DNA of 64,000 nt, taken from positions 4,879,318-4,943,317 of the forward strand of contig CAIIXF020000012.1 in assembly GCA_903813345.2 (NCBI GenBank). The letters are read 5' to 3'. A model generated the notes under the pieces. It made no database searches. It worked only from the letters and a program-made list of their open reading frames with translations, and was not told the DNA's origin. Positions 55,601-63,670 of the stretch are shown here, in pieces (the stretch's first letter is position 1; each line of letters opens with the position of its first letter). A program made the position numbers and the translations under genes. This stretch comes from Owenia fusiformis (lineage: Eukaryota > Annelida > Polychaeta > Sabellida > Oweniidae).

Positions 55601-57935
55601 ACATACACAGTCTCTTCTTTATTTCCTGAAAATATGAACATAATTGAACCAGTATTTTTCAAGATATTGCGATTTCTTTGGGTTGCGTTTTTTTTTAACA
55701 CCCTGTATATGTACGTACAACCTGCATCCATTCACAGTGATAGCAACTATAGTGAACATTTTTTGCGAGAAACCCAAATCGAAGATTTGAAAGGTTTCTT
55801 GCGCCATGTTTCAGTTTGAGAATCTGGATGATGGAACAGTACCCGGATGAGGACTAATTATTTTCGGTTTGGTTTCATGATCTACCTATACAATTTATCA
55901 ACTTCAATTTTGCGGCGGAGAAAACATATCACCTAAGTTAATACTTATTTCGGAACAACTTGTGGTACACCTCAGCGAATTTAGCAGAAAAATTGAATTA
56001 GTTTTGTATTTTAGGACCATATCGTTCAGCATTTTGATGCAATATTTTTCGCGGGCATTTCAGTTTGGTGTTTTGAAAATCATTAGTAAAATTTCATTTA
56101 AAATTAGCATTTGAGTATCTATTTCTGACTATTTCACGATATGTGAATTGCGTCTTCGTTAATATACCAAACATAGAACCGCCTACATTCATTCTAATTC
56201 ATTACGAACTTTATACCCTACCATGCCATTGGGATGCCCTGTGCCGTTCGTGCTCACAACGAACGCACGGCACCCGCGCTTCGCTCGTACATTGTACGCC
56301 GTTACTAGTCTGTGCGCCCTGCAATGGCTATGTCTCTTTAAAGTCATTGACTTTGACAAACGTTTAAAAATAGGTGGTTTGCCATGGCCCGAAGAATTAA
56401 AGACTATATTTATCAGTCATTATGACAGACATCACGTCAATTAAAAGTGCCGGTTGAGGTGTTTAGGAGCTCTATTTTGAAAACGTATAATACTTTGTGC
56501 TTACATTTATGTGTGTTACACGGAGTGGTCCTTGATTCCGTAACTGTACCAGATGCACAAAGAGTGTATTGTCTAGTTCTTGTATCCCGACGTGTCCCTC
56601 CATCACATTGTTTACTACAAGGACCAACACTCCACGCCGACCAAACTGTCCATTGGCAACCTGTCAAATGTTCAATATAGTTCCATCATTATATTATCAA
56701 ATTGTGCAATATTGTGATCATTTTACCAGTTTGGCGAACAAGTGGCTGTTTTCAGACAAATCATTTTACGGATATATTGCATTTCCAACACGACTGATAT
56801 TCAAATACGAGTAATATTAAATCATGAAACGATTGACACAATTAATTAACAAATACTTACTATCATCGAAGTTTCCTTTTTCACCCTTTTGACCTTTTTG
56901 CCCTTGTGGACCTGTTGCTCCTGTAGACCCTTGGTCACCTTTAGGCCCAGAAGGCCCTCGATCACCTTTTGCACCATTTTGCCCCGGTAGACTTGTTGCT
57001 CCTGTAGACCCTTGGTCACCCTTTGGCCCAGTAGGCCCTCGATCACCTTTTGCACCCTTTTGCCCCGATGGACCTGTTGCTCCTGTAGACCCTCGATCAC
57101 CTTTTGTACCTTTTTGCCCCGGTAGACCTGTTGCTCCTGTAGACCCTTGGTCACCTTTTGGCCCAGTAGGCCCTCGATCACCTTTTGCACCCTTTTGCCC
57201 CGGTGGACCTATTGCTCCTGTAGACCCTCGATCACCTTTTGTACCTGTTTGCCCCGGTAAACCTATTGCTCCTGTAGACCCTTTGTCACCTTTTGGCCCA
57301 GTAGACCCTCGGTCACCCTTTGCACCCTTTTGCCCCGGTGGACCTGTTGCTCCTGTAGACCCTCGATCACTTTTTGTACCTTTTTGCCCCGGTAGACCTG
57401 TTGCTCCTGTATACCCTAGGTCACCTTTTGGCCCAGTAGGCCCTCGATCACCTTTTGCACCCTTTTGCCCCGGTGGACCTATTGCTCCTGTAGACCCTCG
57501 ATCACCTTGATCACCTTTTACCCCGGGAAATCCAATAGGCCCTTGTGTACCATTAACACCTGCGTTTCCATTGAGCCCTGTTTTCCCTGGATATCCACGC
57601 TTTCCTCGGAAACCCCTTTCTCCCTTCTGACCTTCAACAACTCTACATTTTTCATTACAAATTTTGTTCAATTTTTCAATTAGTATTTTCTGCTTGATGG
57701 CGTTTCTCTCCAAATTAGCTATTTCAGAAGCCTGGTCCTTAAGATCGTTTTGTTGTTCTACAACAGCATTTGAGAGTTTGTTAACCCTTTTCACAAGTCG
57801 GTTGAACGCACTTTCAGTTATTGCTGCTCCAACTATAGTTAAATAGAATTCTGAAAGGCTTATGAATGTAATTCCAGTCAACACAGCGCGTTTAAACGTT
57901 AAGCTTGTCATCATTTTGGCATTATGAGTTTTCAT
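43413..57935 (-). CDS. Collagen-coiled coil-TSP1 protein with an unnamed C-terminal domain (whole-gene model)
   Basis: Model, in transcription order: exon 57935-56861, 56660-56505, 54642-54478, at least one exon not seen (phase must pass from 1 to 2, probably in the N gap at 53001-53500), 52966-52840, 45821-45627, 45101-44992, 44705-44425, 44125-43809, 43608-43413 (stop TAA). All visible junctions agree in phase. The protein would have a membrane anchor or signal peptide, trimerising coiled coil, about 84 Gly-X-Y triplets, two TSP1 repeats and about 400 further residues with no family I can name. It is an extracellular structural or adhesive protein by its modules. A 6.6-kb LINE lies in the intron between 52840 and 45821. 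Joining across the gap is inference. Confidence 0.6.
43809..44125 (-). CDS. Exon of the unnamed C-terminal domain (GPHSH)
   Basis: Acceptor ccatattag, donor CAACAG|GTAAGC, phase 1 to 0. It reads GVLDKQGVVRAVRASGMRIF, IPGVGTLRQRLPIMPVHGEG, AVWKELEAIKDILFNPQKF and ends GPHSHIVTLTEQQ. Open throughout with balanced composition, so it looks like a real coding exon. Confidence 0.8.
44425..44705 (-). CDS. Exon of the unnamed C-terminal domain
   Basis: Acceptor gttttatag, donor TGCAG|GTTCGT, phase 2 to 1. It reads TCNHYNQRWSYAIPLEIIYL, TPLNAWNPYDLEYKGNAW and SKVYYLTPQEFFTGDTIG. Aromatic-rich with a single Cys, no known motif. Confidence 0.8.
44992..45101 (-). CDS. Exon of the unnamed C-terminal domain
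   Basis: Acceptor tgattccag, donor AAAAT|GTAAGT, phase 0 to 2. It reads VRSRGYSDSTVFMAMTNQSK then ASMELDDECTAHLGK. It connects in phase to both neighbours. Confidence 0.8.
45627..45821 (-). CDS. Exon of the unnamed C-terminal domain, next to the LINE-B insertion
   Basis: Acceptor tttacatccag, donor GTTGGT|GTGAGT, phase 0 to 0. It reads VFWRRTGLLDQLMSEIPGRD, NYMADLEDNAFGIPAEGME and NAGFYHRWYKTSVNDAMG. The LINE-B target duplication begins 26 bp upstream of its acceptor (plus coordinate 45847). Confidence 0.82.
45859..46168 (+). CDS. LINE-B ORF1, C-terminal part only
   Basis: The frame enters directly at the target duplication and reads RRGLKGTNVIIYEDLSPGNR, KLLYDLKQNPEIDQAWSANG and KILGRLKRGDIANFTVTSD before a stop at 46166. 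This is the C-terminal domain of an L1-ORF1p-like protein (compare the IAIHEDATALN / AWIFNGKIF region of LINE-A ORF1). The N-terminal part, with coiled coil and start, was lost by 5' truncation. Confidence 0.8.
46169..48572 (+). other. LINE-B spacer between ORF1 remnant and ORF2
   Basis: About 2.4 kb without a long frame, far longer than most LINE inter-ORF regions. It may contain an older insertion or an internal promoter. No element boundaries were found. Confidence 0.5.
48573..52241 (+). CDS. LINE-B ORF2: hydrophobic leader, 2A-like motif, endonuclease, reverse transcriptase
   Basis: The first ATG is 48573 (MQWRAAIG); the open frame begins at 48501. The product is about 1,222 residues. 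Its N-terminus has three or four strongly hydrophobic segments, ending at LLLMSGDVHPNPGQ (48960-48998), a 2A-like motif known from several APE-type LINEs. The endonuclease follows (LLSNINSI, SLCETGI, CYRSPS, MMGDLNAKNSEW, GKSDHCTI). The RT has NYRPIMLLNTLSKLFEKVL, FLDISAAFDCVPH, NCGVPQGSILGPILFILYIN and the active site YADD. A C-terminal CSCG..H..HC zinc-knuckle-like motif sits at about 52003-52055. All catalytic motifs are intact. CR1/Jockey-type group; clade not resolved. Confidence 0.92.
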   Translation: MQWRAAIGLFNYGSKSIKKYFKVTSKDGRTIYPYPILTILLMVTTLIFMYKMNFGLELIFASILGFFLITYSIVTIVLLPLVCLYIIKLQVKSPFSPYTTILFLKLLLSSLVIPGLLTLTFTPNVTSILLLMSGDVHPNPGQNEKLTLLLSNINSITANEGARFELLKRRAREINPAVISLCETGISKLKMESGDFDIEDYNSIYNESGRGLIMYIHKTLASKPLHQDFYVKGTEILFSEIKIQQKRLLLGVCYRSPSLNAKETKEYFSLFKQQLSKIENSVPKFDHVVMMGDLNAKNSEWFDNQDDNLAGKILLDYLDEYNYTQLVTQPTRITKQSKTCIDHIITDSPDIFDSWEVTDPIGKSDHCTISSNINIITHKIKPIKRTIWKYNETNIEQLNSEIRNFNWMTIIDGDLDMNTVTTNFVDKLMSIYKKHIPHKIIKLKYNDQPWFNNFLQLEMKKKKKLFNSMKKHPTYQNKILYDQQATKVTNLIKKTKLDHDQNLIKSIDNMTKNDKNYWKIIRSFLGNNFKKSEIACIIDDRTGIPINKNLDIANSFMKYFSGKNHMEINNNDTLPNFPSRTNSFIISAITNQHEIMKLILNLDTSKTCGPDNITNKMLNLTAHTLSKPLSKLFNKLLTKNIFPETWKIGSVCPIFKKDDKTNIKNYRPIMLLNTLSKLFEKVLADRIKKHLIQNDLLFKHQSGFLPGHSTHSQLLAIEHYLQCTFEEGKASKSIFLDISAAFDCVPHNLLLLKLKSYGIQGQLLNVLKSYLNDRKFFVNVGGESSKLSDTNFINCGVPQGSILGPILFILYINDIPDNLGGQCYIYADDTSLHFKLDPKDPTNVDDSVKSSLESIEQWSTTWKLQFKPEKSHELIFHKPRTRINDISPSNLNNMEIVRGDSHKHLGFTFDPCLTHKHHISNIYDNVTKMLNPFKKLKNKIGSSHLETIFNSFILPHFDYGTIIYNSSSKYLLKRLDRLYYKAAIYCSGCIHGSSTDKVLTLLQWPSLDTRRKMFINNFMYKIVHGPNPKFLDDIFDKFKKPETRNLRNTDEFIIPKCSERYRNSAVPSAISNWLALPNTLKSKATIQNFKKHQKLLFKNPINVITTSKLNLTRSHEIIVNKFRADFLFKAQLYAHNFSNIDNPNCSCGHPQTVKHFFFHCAHLTHARDEFNQYLKNLIPEIFDRQISQHKYLEVLKYGSTEITIELNSKMMTRLASFIKANI
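48972..48998 (+). other. 2A-like ribosome-skipping motif (non-canonical)
   Basis: Encodes GDVHPNPGQ. The canonical end is NPG-P, where skipping occurs between Gly and Pro; here the last codon is CAA (Gln), one base from CCA. The His-Pro in place of Glu-X is seen in some LINE variants as I recall. Skipping is therefore doubtful in this copy. Confidence 0.7.
52484..52839. other. Remainder of the LINE-hosting intron
   Basis: No recognisable feature between the downstream target duplication and the donor of exon 52966-52840. Confidence 0.5.
52840..52966 (-). CDS. First visible exon of the unnamed C-terminal domain
   Basis: Acceptor tctattgaag, donor GATGTT|GTAAGC, phase 2 to 0. It reads FRMVDDVASRMAFKKTTAQH and AARFELNQWDENTWRDDV, then continues in phase into VFWRRTGLL of the next exon. 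It starts in phase 2 whereas the TSP1 exon upstream ends in phase 1, which shows that at least one exon is missing between them. Confidence 0.78.
53001..53500. other. Assembly gap (500 N)
   Basis: Placeholder N run in an intron of the collagen-TSP1 gene. Likely hides at least one exon. Confidence 0.99.
53501..54477. other. Intron; no feature seen
   Basis: AT-rich, with a 10-C run near 54190. No exon with matching phase was recognised on the minus strand. Confidence 0.45.
54478..54642 (-). CDS. TSP1 repeat exon 2 of the collagen-TSP1 gene
   Basis: Acceptor attttatag, donor TGTG|GTAAGA, phase 1-1. It reads CHWSKWSSWQYRPCSTTCGT, then FRSRTRSKLPGGSGCPGVS with six Cys. WSKWSSW carries WxxW C-mannosylation sites, and CSTTCG is an ideal O-fucosylation site. 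Confidence 0.87.
54790..55705. mobile_element. Mariner-type MITE (cagggtgttc ends)
   Basis: Flanked by TA (54788-54789, 55706-55707). Ends cagggtgttcaaaaaaaacg and the inverse ending gaacaccctg-like. The left arm sequence (tatatcttggaaaatact .. gacagtt) is present twice in tandem on the left (54820-54950 and 55000-55130) and once, inverted, on the right. No coding. It lies in the intron between the two TSP1 exons. Confidence 0.82.
55706..56504. other. Intron; GC-richer block at 56223-56320
   Basis: The 56223-56320 block (tgccgttcgtgctcacaacg, aacgcacggcac, gcttcgctcgt) is more GC-rich than its surroundings and contains short inverted words. It is perhaps a fragment of the hairpin-repeat class. 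No exon recognised. Confidence 0.4.
56505..56660 (-). CDS. TSP1 repeat exon 1 of the collagen-TSP1 gene
   Basis: Acceptor catttgacag, donor AAAT|GTAAGC, phase 1-1. It reads CQWTVWSAWSVGPCSKQCDG then TRRDTRTRQYTLC and ends TTPCNTHK. WTVWSAW is a double WxxW motif. CSKQCDGG lacks the Ser/Thr-Cys-Gly of the O-fucose consensus. Confidence 0.87.
56861..57935 (-). CDS. First coding exon: signal anchor, coiled coil and collagen triple helix
   Basis: Start ATG at 57935; upstream frame is closed by TAA. It ends GATA|GTAAGT in phase 1 after 358 codons. Residues about 17-38 are hydrophobic (VLTGITFISLSEFYLTIVGA), either a type II membrane anchor or a long signal peptide. Residues 42-92 form a heptad-rich coiled coil ending in CNEKC (Cys 93 and 97), which could disulphide-bond a trimer. 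Gly-X-Y runs from residue 102 to about 355, mostly as four 45-residue units of the form GSTGA(I/T)GPPGQKGAKGDRG... Gly is replaced by Ser twice (GTKSDRG and GATSLPG), interrupting the helix. Coiled coil then collagen is the layout of membrane collagens, gliomedin and scavenger-receptor-like proteins. Confidence 0.9.
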
Positions 57936-58171
57936 AGCTGGAGTGCTGTGTTCAATGATATTCGCAATTGTTTAATAACTTCAATGTAAATTCAGTTTTA
58001 ATACGTAATAATTCAAAATATAAAAAAAACAATATTATGCTCAATTTAATTCTACATTTCTCTAACTCAGTCGTTACAATTAGCATTTGTTTATTACAAA
58101 TCCACACATAGCCTGGCAAGGTGTGTCCGATTCCAACCAATCCGAACAAAGTATTTCATATTACTGCAGTG

Positions 58172-58180
58172 CTTTATATA
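58172..58180 (-). promoter_or_regulatory. Candidate TATA box of the collagen-TSP1 gene
   Basis: Reads TATATAAAG on the minus strand. A start site about 30 bp downstream would lie near 58145, giving a 5' UTR of about 210 nt before ATG 57935. Sequence match only. Confidence 0.4.
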
Positions 58181-58374
58181 ACTAATAACCGCATCCAAGG
58201 TCACTCTTTATGTGGTTGTCAAGGTGATAGCTTGACTTTATATATTAAAATTGATATTTTACCAACTTGAGCCTTGCAAAAATTCATTAGGAATGTTTTT
58301 AGTGATTTCATATCTTTTAGGTGATATGGTAGGGAATATATTGCAACGTGTGAAAATACCTCAAACGACTCAAT

Positions 58375-58490
58375 GAATTGTGGAATAACCATTCCTTTCA
58401 GGCGTTGTTTCAAATAATTAACACTCGATGCCGCGCATCACGTGCAAATTTTGGAAAGCAACACCTTCAAGGAATGGTCATTCCACACTG
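58375..58490. repeat. Hairpin repeat upstream of the collagen-TSP1 gene
   Basis: ttgtggaataaccattcctt / aaggaatggtcattccacac and ggcgttgt / caacacc pair around a loop with cactcgatgccgcgcatcac. It belongs by architecture with the hairpins at 23195 and 42457. Confidence 0.8.
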
Positions 58491-58967
58491 CACCGAGTCC
58501 AGAGCTTACATCCTTAAATGATTATCGTACAATATTTTTTAGTATCGCATTACATTATGTTATGCCTCGTTGCATGTGTTTTGTTATAAAGCATTATTTA
58601 TTGTGTCTATTACCCTAGCTATTTTTATTATTTATTTATTATTGTTTATCCTTGCAATGTTATTACAGAAGTTATAGTTTTAATTTGTTTTGTGTTTTAG
58701 TTCAAACATTAACAATAAGTAAACTTGCTCAACAAATGATATGCTTTTTAATATGGATGAAACATACCTGTTTAAAAGTATCTTCTTTAAAGTAACAAAT
58801 GTTTTCCAAAATGTTCAGTCTTTAACATGTTCTTTAGATTGGTATTATAATGTAATAAAGGTTTTTTATAACTAATCAGATATTCTCATTTACACTAAAC
58901 TAGACGTGGCACAAGTTACTTTTTACAGATTAATCTCATATTTGGTAAAATGTAAGACATACAGGGT
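58491..58967. other. No gene seen
   Basis: Plain AT-rich DNA upstream of the collagen gene promoter region. Confidence 0.5.
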
Positions 58968-58968
58968 G

Positions 58969-59960
58969 GGCCAATAAAAATAAAATTCAGATAATGATAA
59001 ATGATTATTTGTGAAAATGTTTATGATAAAAATATGTATGTATGATTGTTTTGGCTTGTCATGGTCATGATCTGTATTCTGTGTAAGTCATGAAAAATTA
59101 TCAAATGTTCTCTGCTTGAGACATAATTACTGGAAATACAGTATCTTATAGCATACTATATATGCCCTTTAAATGGTCTCAACACAATTTCCATCAGCTA
59201 TAATTACATTATGTAGCTATCTCTAGGAGAAGCTAGACATGACTCCCTTAGATAATATAGCTTAATTGACCTCAGCTTTTTTTCAAAACTGGCACAATAT
59301 GTCGCAAACCTTTCATTCAAGCCAAGGATGACTTTCACATGTGGGTCATACAGATTGATCAGGTGGGTGGAGGACATGTTCAGTAATTTAATGTTAAGTT
59401 TGTATATTTCATATTTGCAGAAGCTGTTGACAATGAATTGTTTTTCAATTTTCTAAAGTTTTGAAGATAATACATGACTAAAAAAAAGTTACAATCAATG
59501 GGAAAATGTTCCAGTTTCTTTACTCAACGCAAGGGTTTCCTGAACTTTTTCTCCCCCAACTGAACAATCAGTCTGCGCTCTATTTGACAGTCATTCATGG
59601 CTGAAATGACAGATTTTGAGACATATTGTGCCAGTTTTGAAAAAGAGAAAACCTAAGTTAAGCTATATCATTCAAGGGAGACATGTCTTGCTTCTCCTAA
59701 AGACAATTACATAATTGTTATAATTGATGAAAAATGTGTTGAGACCATTTGAAGGGTACATATTGTATGGTATGAAAGATACTGTATTTTTAGCAGTGAT
59801 GTCTCAAGCAGAGAAAATTTGGAAATTTTTCATGACACATGCAGAATACAGATCATGACCATGACAAGCCAAAAATAGCCATACATACATATTTTTATCT
59901 TTAACATTTTCACAAAAAATCATTTTACCATTATCTGATTTCATTTTATGAATATGTTTG
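58969..59960. mobile_element. Foldback mariner-type element, right terminus lost
   Basis: The left end is TA then cagggtgggccaataaaaat. Arms (about 58985-59315 and 59615-59945) match inversely, e.g. ggcttgtcatggtcatgatc / gatcatgaccatgacaagcc and caaaactggcacaatatgtc / gacatattgtgccagttttg. The right terminal cagggtgg inverse is absent, replaced by the 244-bp tandem repeat. No coding. Confidence 0.8.
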
Positions 59961-60360
59961 GCAATGGAAAAAAAGCTAGGTTTATAACAAAAGCTGTAAT
60001 CAACAGTGATGGTCCAAATTAAATTAAATTCATCATATTATTTAGATGTAAATAATATGTATGCCGTGTGTGAATATCATACAATGTAAATGGAATACCA
60101 TTGAAATTTTATATAATGTCTAATAATACATACATATTTTTATCTTTAACATTTTCACAAAAAATCATTTTACCATTATCTGATTTCATTTTATGAATAT
60201 GTTTGGCAATGGAAAAAAAGTAGGTTTATAACAAAAGCTGTAATCAACAGTGATGGTCCAAATTAAATTACATTCATCATATTATTTACATGTAAATAAT
60301 ATGTATGCCGTGTGTGAATATCATACAATGTAAATGGAATACCATTGAAATTTTATATAA
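59880..60360. repeat. Tandem duplication, ~244-bp unit, two copies
   Basis: The segment from atacatacatatttttatc to attttatataatgtc is present at about 59880-60120 and 60126-60362, nearly identical. It includes the end of the foldback element's right arm, so it arose after that insertion. Confidence 0.88.
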
Positions 60361-60362
60361 TG

Positions 60363-62007
60363 TCATTGAAAATTCGAATTATATTATATTCTGTAAATGC
60401 ATTTCATGTTAATGGCATATATTAAACATGAACCATGCAGTAAATAAAATCTGAGCTTGTATTCGCGAATGCAACTTTCGGGGTTCGGCTACCAGATTAG
60501 ATTTACCGATTAATTTTCATAAATCAACCTGTCAGTTTGAAGTTGATTTAAAGGAACAACCCGTTAGTCAACACACGGTGATCAGTGACCGAATGATAGT
60601 TAATGCCACTGTTACGAATAATTTTGATAACGCCCCTTACTTGAATTGGCGAACAGATCGTAGATCATTGACACTTGCTGCTAAAATGGAAGATTAACCC
60701 GTTATTTAGGTCAGCGATTGGGATTGACGCCTTAGCTTGCAGCTACTGGAATATACGACAGTTACTATTGATATTTAAATACGTTTGCCTTCACATTGCA
60801 ATCAGCCCGGTAGCCATTAGGCGAAAGTTCGTGAATGCAAGGTGAGTTTAATACAGAATTCGACCTAAGTAACAAAAGTCCATGCTTAACCGTAATTCCA
60901 TCAAATGTATTCTTTTCAAAATATAGTAATTCATAATGCAGAATTCGACTGAAATCATCTGTTTCCAATTTAACATCTGTACGTTACTCTAAACAATACA
61001 ATACACCGTCCTCATTATCCACTGAAAGGAAATACATTTCTTATTAAATCAATCACAAAAAAGGCAGAATCAGATAAATATTATTCTAAATTGAAAAAAA
61101 ATTGTTGGCTTGCTCGCTAGATCTGATTCTCTCTTTAAGATATTTTCAGGAAAGGAAGGATGTTTGCATACTCCTACAAATATCGTTGGTCTTAAAAATT
61201 TGAAATATTACAAACAAGTATGATACAAATAACGATAGAACACAAATGTTTAGCATGTTAGTATTTCGTTATTGGTGCTTAATGCATAGAATCATTTGAC
61301 TTAAACTAGTCTTTTATTTTTCAAATATTTGAATTTCCCGCCATTAAAATAGCAGTAACAGTTTAAAATATCACCAAAATACATCGTTATATATTGCACA
61401 ACAATTTTATCTACACCAGGTTGAATAGATCGAATACAAGTTTCGACAAGTTTATTTCATTGTTTGTGCATATTCCATAGCAATCTTAAACATTTTAATT
61501 TATTGAGATTGCTTCAGATTACATCGTGATTTCATTCAGGGTGCATAAGATATTTACTGCATTTCAGTATTTTTTTTACCTAAATTTTTTCTAAATCAGC
61601 CAGGCTTTCAAAATAAAACAATCATAATGGTCTATATAAGTTGAAAAGAAGTGTTTATCATGTTCAAATGATAAAACATGAAAATGATGATCACGATGCT
61701 CTGCACTGTTGGATCTAATAATAACTAAAAGTGTCAAAATTCATTTTTCTATGACCCACTTCTCTGCGCATATGAGTTTTTTATTCCTTAACCATTTTCA
61801 ATTATCCAATAAAAAATGAATGGAATAAAGATGTCATACCATTTCAACGGTCATACCAGAATTTACAGATTTGATTTTACAGATCATACGATAATATCAA
61901 ATATTGTAAATCTATCACGTTCCCGGAAGAATATTGGATGTTATATGGGGTTCTACTACAAATAACATAACCACAGATATGCCATTACTATATATGCTTT
62001 ATACATA
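60363..62007. other. No gene seen
   Basis: Intergenic AT-rich DNA. The frame at 60765-60968 (minus) has no recognisable content. Confidence 0.5.
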
Positions 62008-62514
62008 CTAAGTACGTCGACACGCAGGGCAGCATTGACCCGGAACCTCGACTCTACCAAACAGACAAAACTTGAATTGACAGCGCACATCTTTGCAAGG
62101 ATCTGAAATTAAACATATACTAAATCGTTTGATATTATCATTTGCTCACATCCTGAAATATTCATTATACTAAGAAGTAACGGTTTCAACAGCCATCGAC
62201 TATACTGTTTACTTTTTGTGGACACCAGGTGGCATGCAGCAGGATGGTAGCACACCAGGACTGAATTCCCTACTGTGAACAATAGTTAATTAAACAAATA
62301 TATTCCACGTCAGGCTTGACATATATTCATACCTATCCTCAGTGATCTATTCGTTATAATTCTCTAAATATTCGAAACTGCGATTCCTCGAAATTCCATT
62401 CATCAATTAGTCCAAAGGTAGGAGTGTCCTTACCTACTTCACAGACCTTACAGCAGTTCTTAGTCACGTAACCATGAGAACAATGCGTCATGGGGCACAA
62501 AACAGCACTGCAAT
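62008..62514 (-). CDS. 3' part of a third gene: two VWC half-module exons
   Basis: Exon 62514-62434 (acceptor ctatatag, donor GTAG|GTAAGG, phase 1-1) reads CSAVLCPMTHCSHGYVTKNC then CKVCEVG. The next exon starts at 62102 (acceptor aatttcag) and reads PCKDVRCQFKFCLFGRVEVP then GQCCPACRRT with a TAG at 62010-62008; a donor C|GTACTT just before could extend it. Both show the CC..C ending of VWC domains. The first is a close paralogue of 37739-37827. Upstream exons lie beyond the window, so the rest of the protein is unknown. It ends about 4 kb upstream of the collagen gene, in the same orientation. Confidence 0.65.
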
Positions 62515-62781
62515 CTATATAGAATAACAAACGGTATGTATAGGCCTAAACTAAGAAATCATCTTGAGTTTTACGTTTTAAGTGTAAATATGTGTTGGCA
62601 AATTGATGTCTTGCAATGTTAGCGAGTTGAAGATTATTAAAAAAATGGAAGAAAAGGCAAAAGCTGTACATACTGTATTGGAAACATAAATGTAAACAAA
62701 TAATGCAGGCAAATAATGTACATTGTATGTATAGGGATAAAGGAATTTTTCAGATAAGCCTTAATTAAGCTGTTTCCTCCT

Positions 62782-63670
62782 GTTCATCCTGCAATTGTTT
62801 TGATGAGTTCAAATGATGAAACATATATTCCTGCATACGTTTTCACTTGTTGAGCACTTGTCAACATTACCATTTACTTATTATTGAGGTGTTTAACAGG
62901 GGTCCACAAAAATTAAAAAATATTAGATTTTGATATTTTTGAAGTTTACAACGGATTATCTACTTATGAATCAGATTTTGGGAAGGTTATTAGCATGACA
63001 TGCTTTTATCTAGCATGATTTTATCTGTTTAATTGAAAATAAGATCGTCTGTCTGATTATATTTTGCATTCAAAATGATTAAAAATAATTGTTCCATTAA
63101 GTTCACTTTCTTTTAACATCATCTTGTTTTTTGTTGATCCGCCAATTGTTTTGATATCTTTAAATGATAAAACATATATTCCTACATACGTTTTCACATG
63201 TTGAGCACTTGTCAACATTACCATTTACTTATTATTGAGGGGTTCGACAGGGGTCCACAAAAATTAAAAAATATTAGATTTTGATATTCTTGAAGTTTAC
63301 AACGGATTTTGTACTTATGAATCGGTTTTGGGAAGCTTATTAGCATGACCTATTGATTTTTTCTGTTTAATTGAAAATAAGATTGTTTGTCTGATTATAT
63401 TTTACATTCAAAATGATTAAAAATAATGGTTCCATTTAGTTCACTTTCTTTTAACATCATCTTGTTTTTGTTGATCCGCCAATTGTTTTGATATGTTTAA
63501 TTGATAAAACATATATTACTACATACATTTTCACCTGTTGAGGACCTGTCAACATTACCGTTTACTTATTATTGAGGGGTTTAACAGGGGTCAACAAAAA
63601 TATTAGATTTTGATATTTTTGAAGTTTACAACAGATTATCTACTCATTAATCGGCTTTTGGAAAGTTTAT
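62782..63670. repeat. Satellite-like tandem repeat, ~340-bp unit, 2.6 copies
   Basis: Landmark gttgatccgccaattgtttt (first copy gttcatcctgcaattgtttt) at 62782, 63133 and 63470; spacing 351 and 337. Each unit has acatatattcctacatacgt, gtcaacattaccatttactt and attagattttgatatt in order. No coding. Confidence 0.88.

Noticed and set aside
56846-57510. Long Pro-rich and Gln/Lys-rich frames on both strands over the collagen exon
   Set aside because: Shadows of the repetitive Gly-X-Y coding sequence. Only the 57935-56861 frame has a start, splice donor and known motif.
62213-62290. A third VWC exon on the minus strand
   Set aside because: One frame shows PSCCMPPG with an acceptor-like cacagtag before it, but the Cys pattern is incomplete, the frame ends in a stop at once, and no donor fits. 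Possibly a decayed exon, not called.
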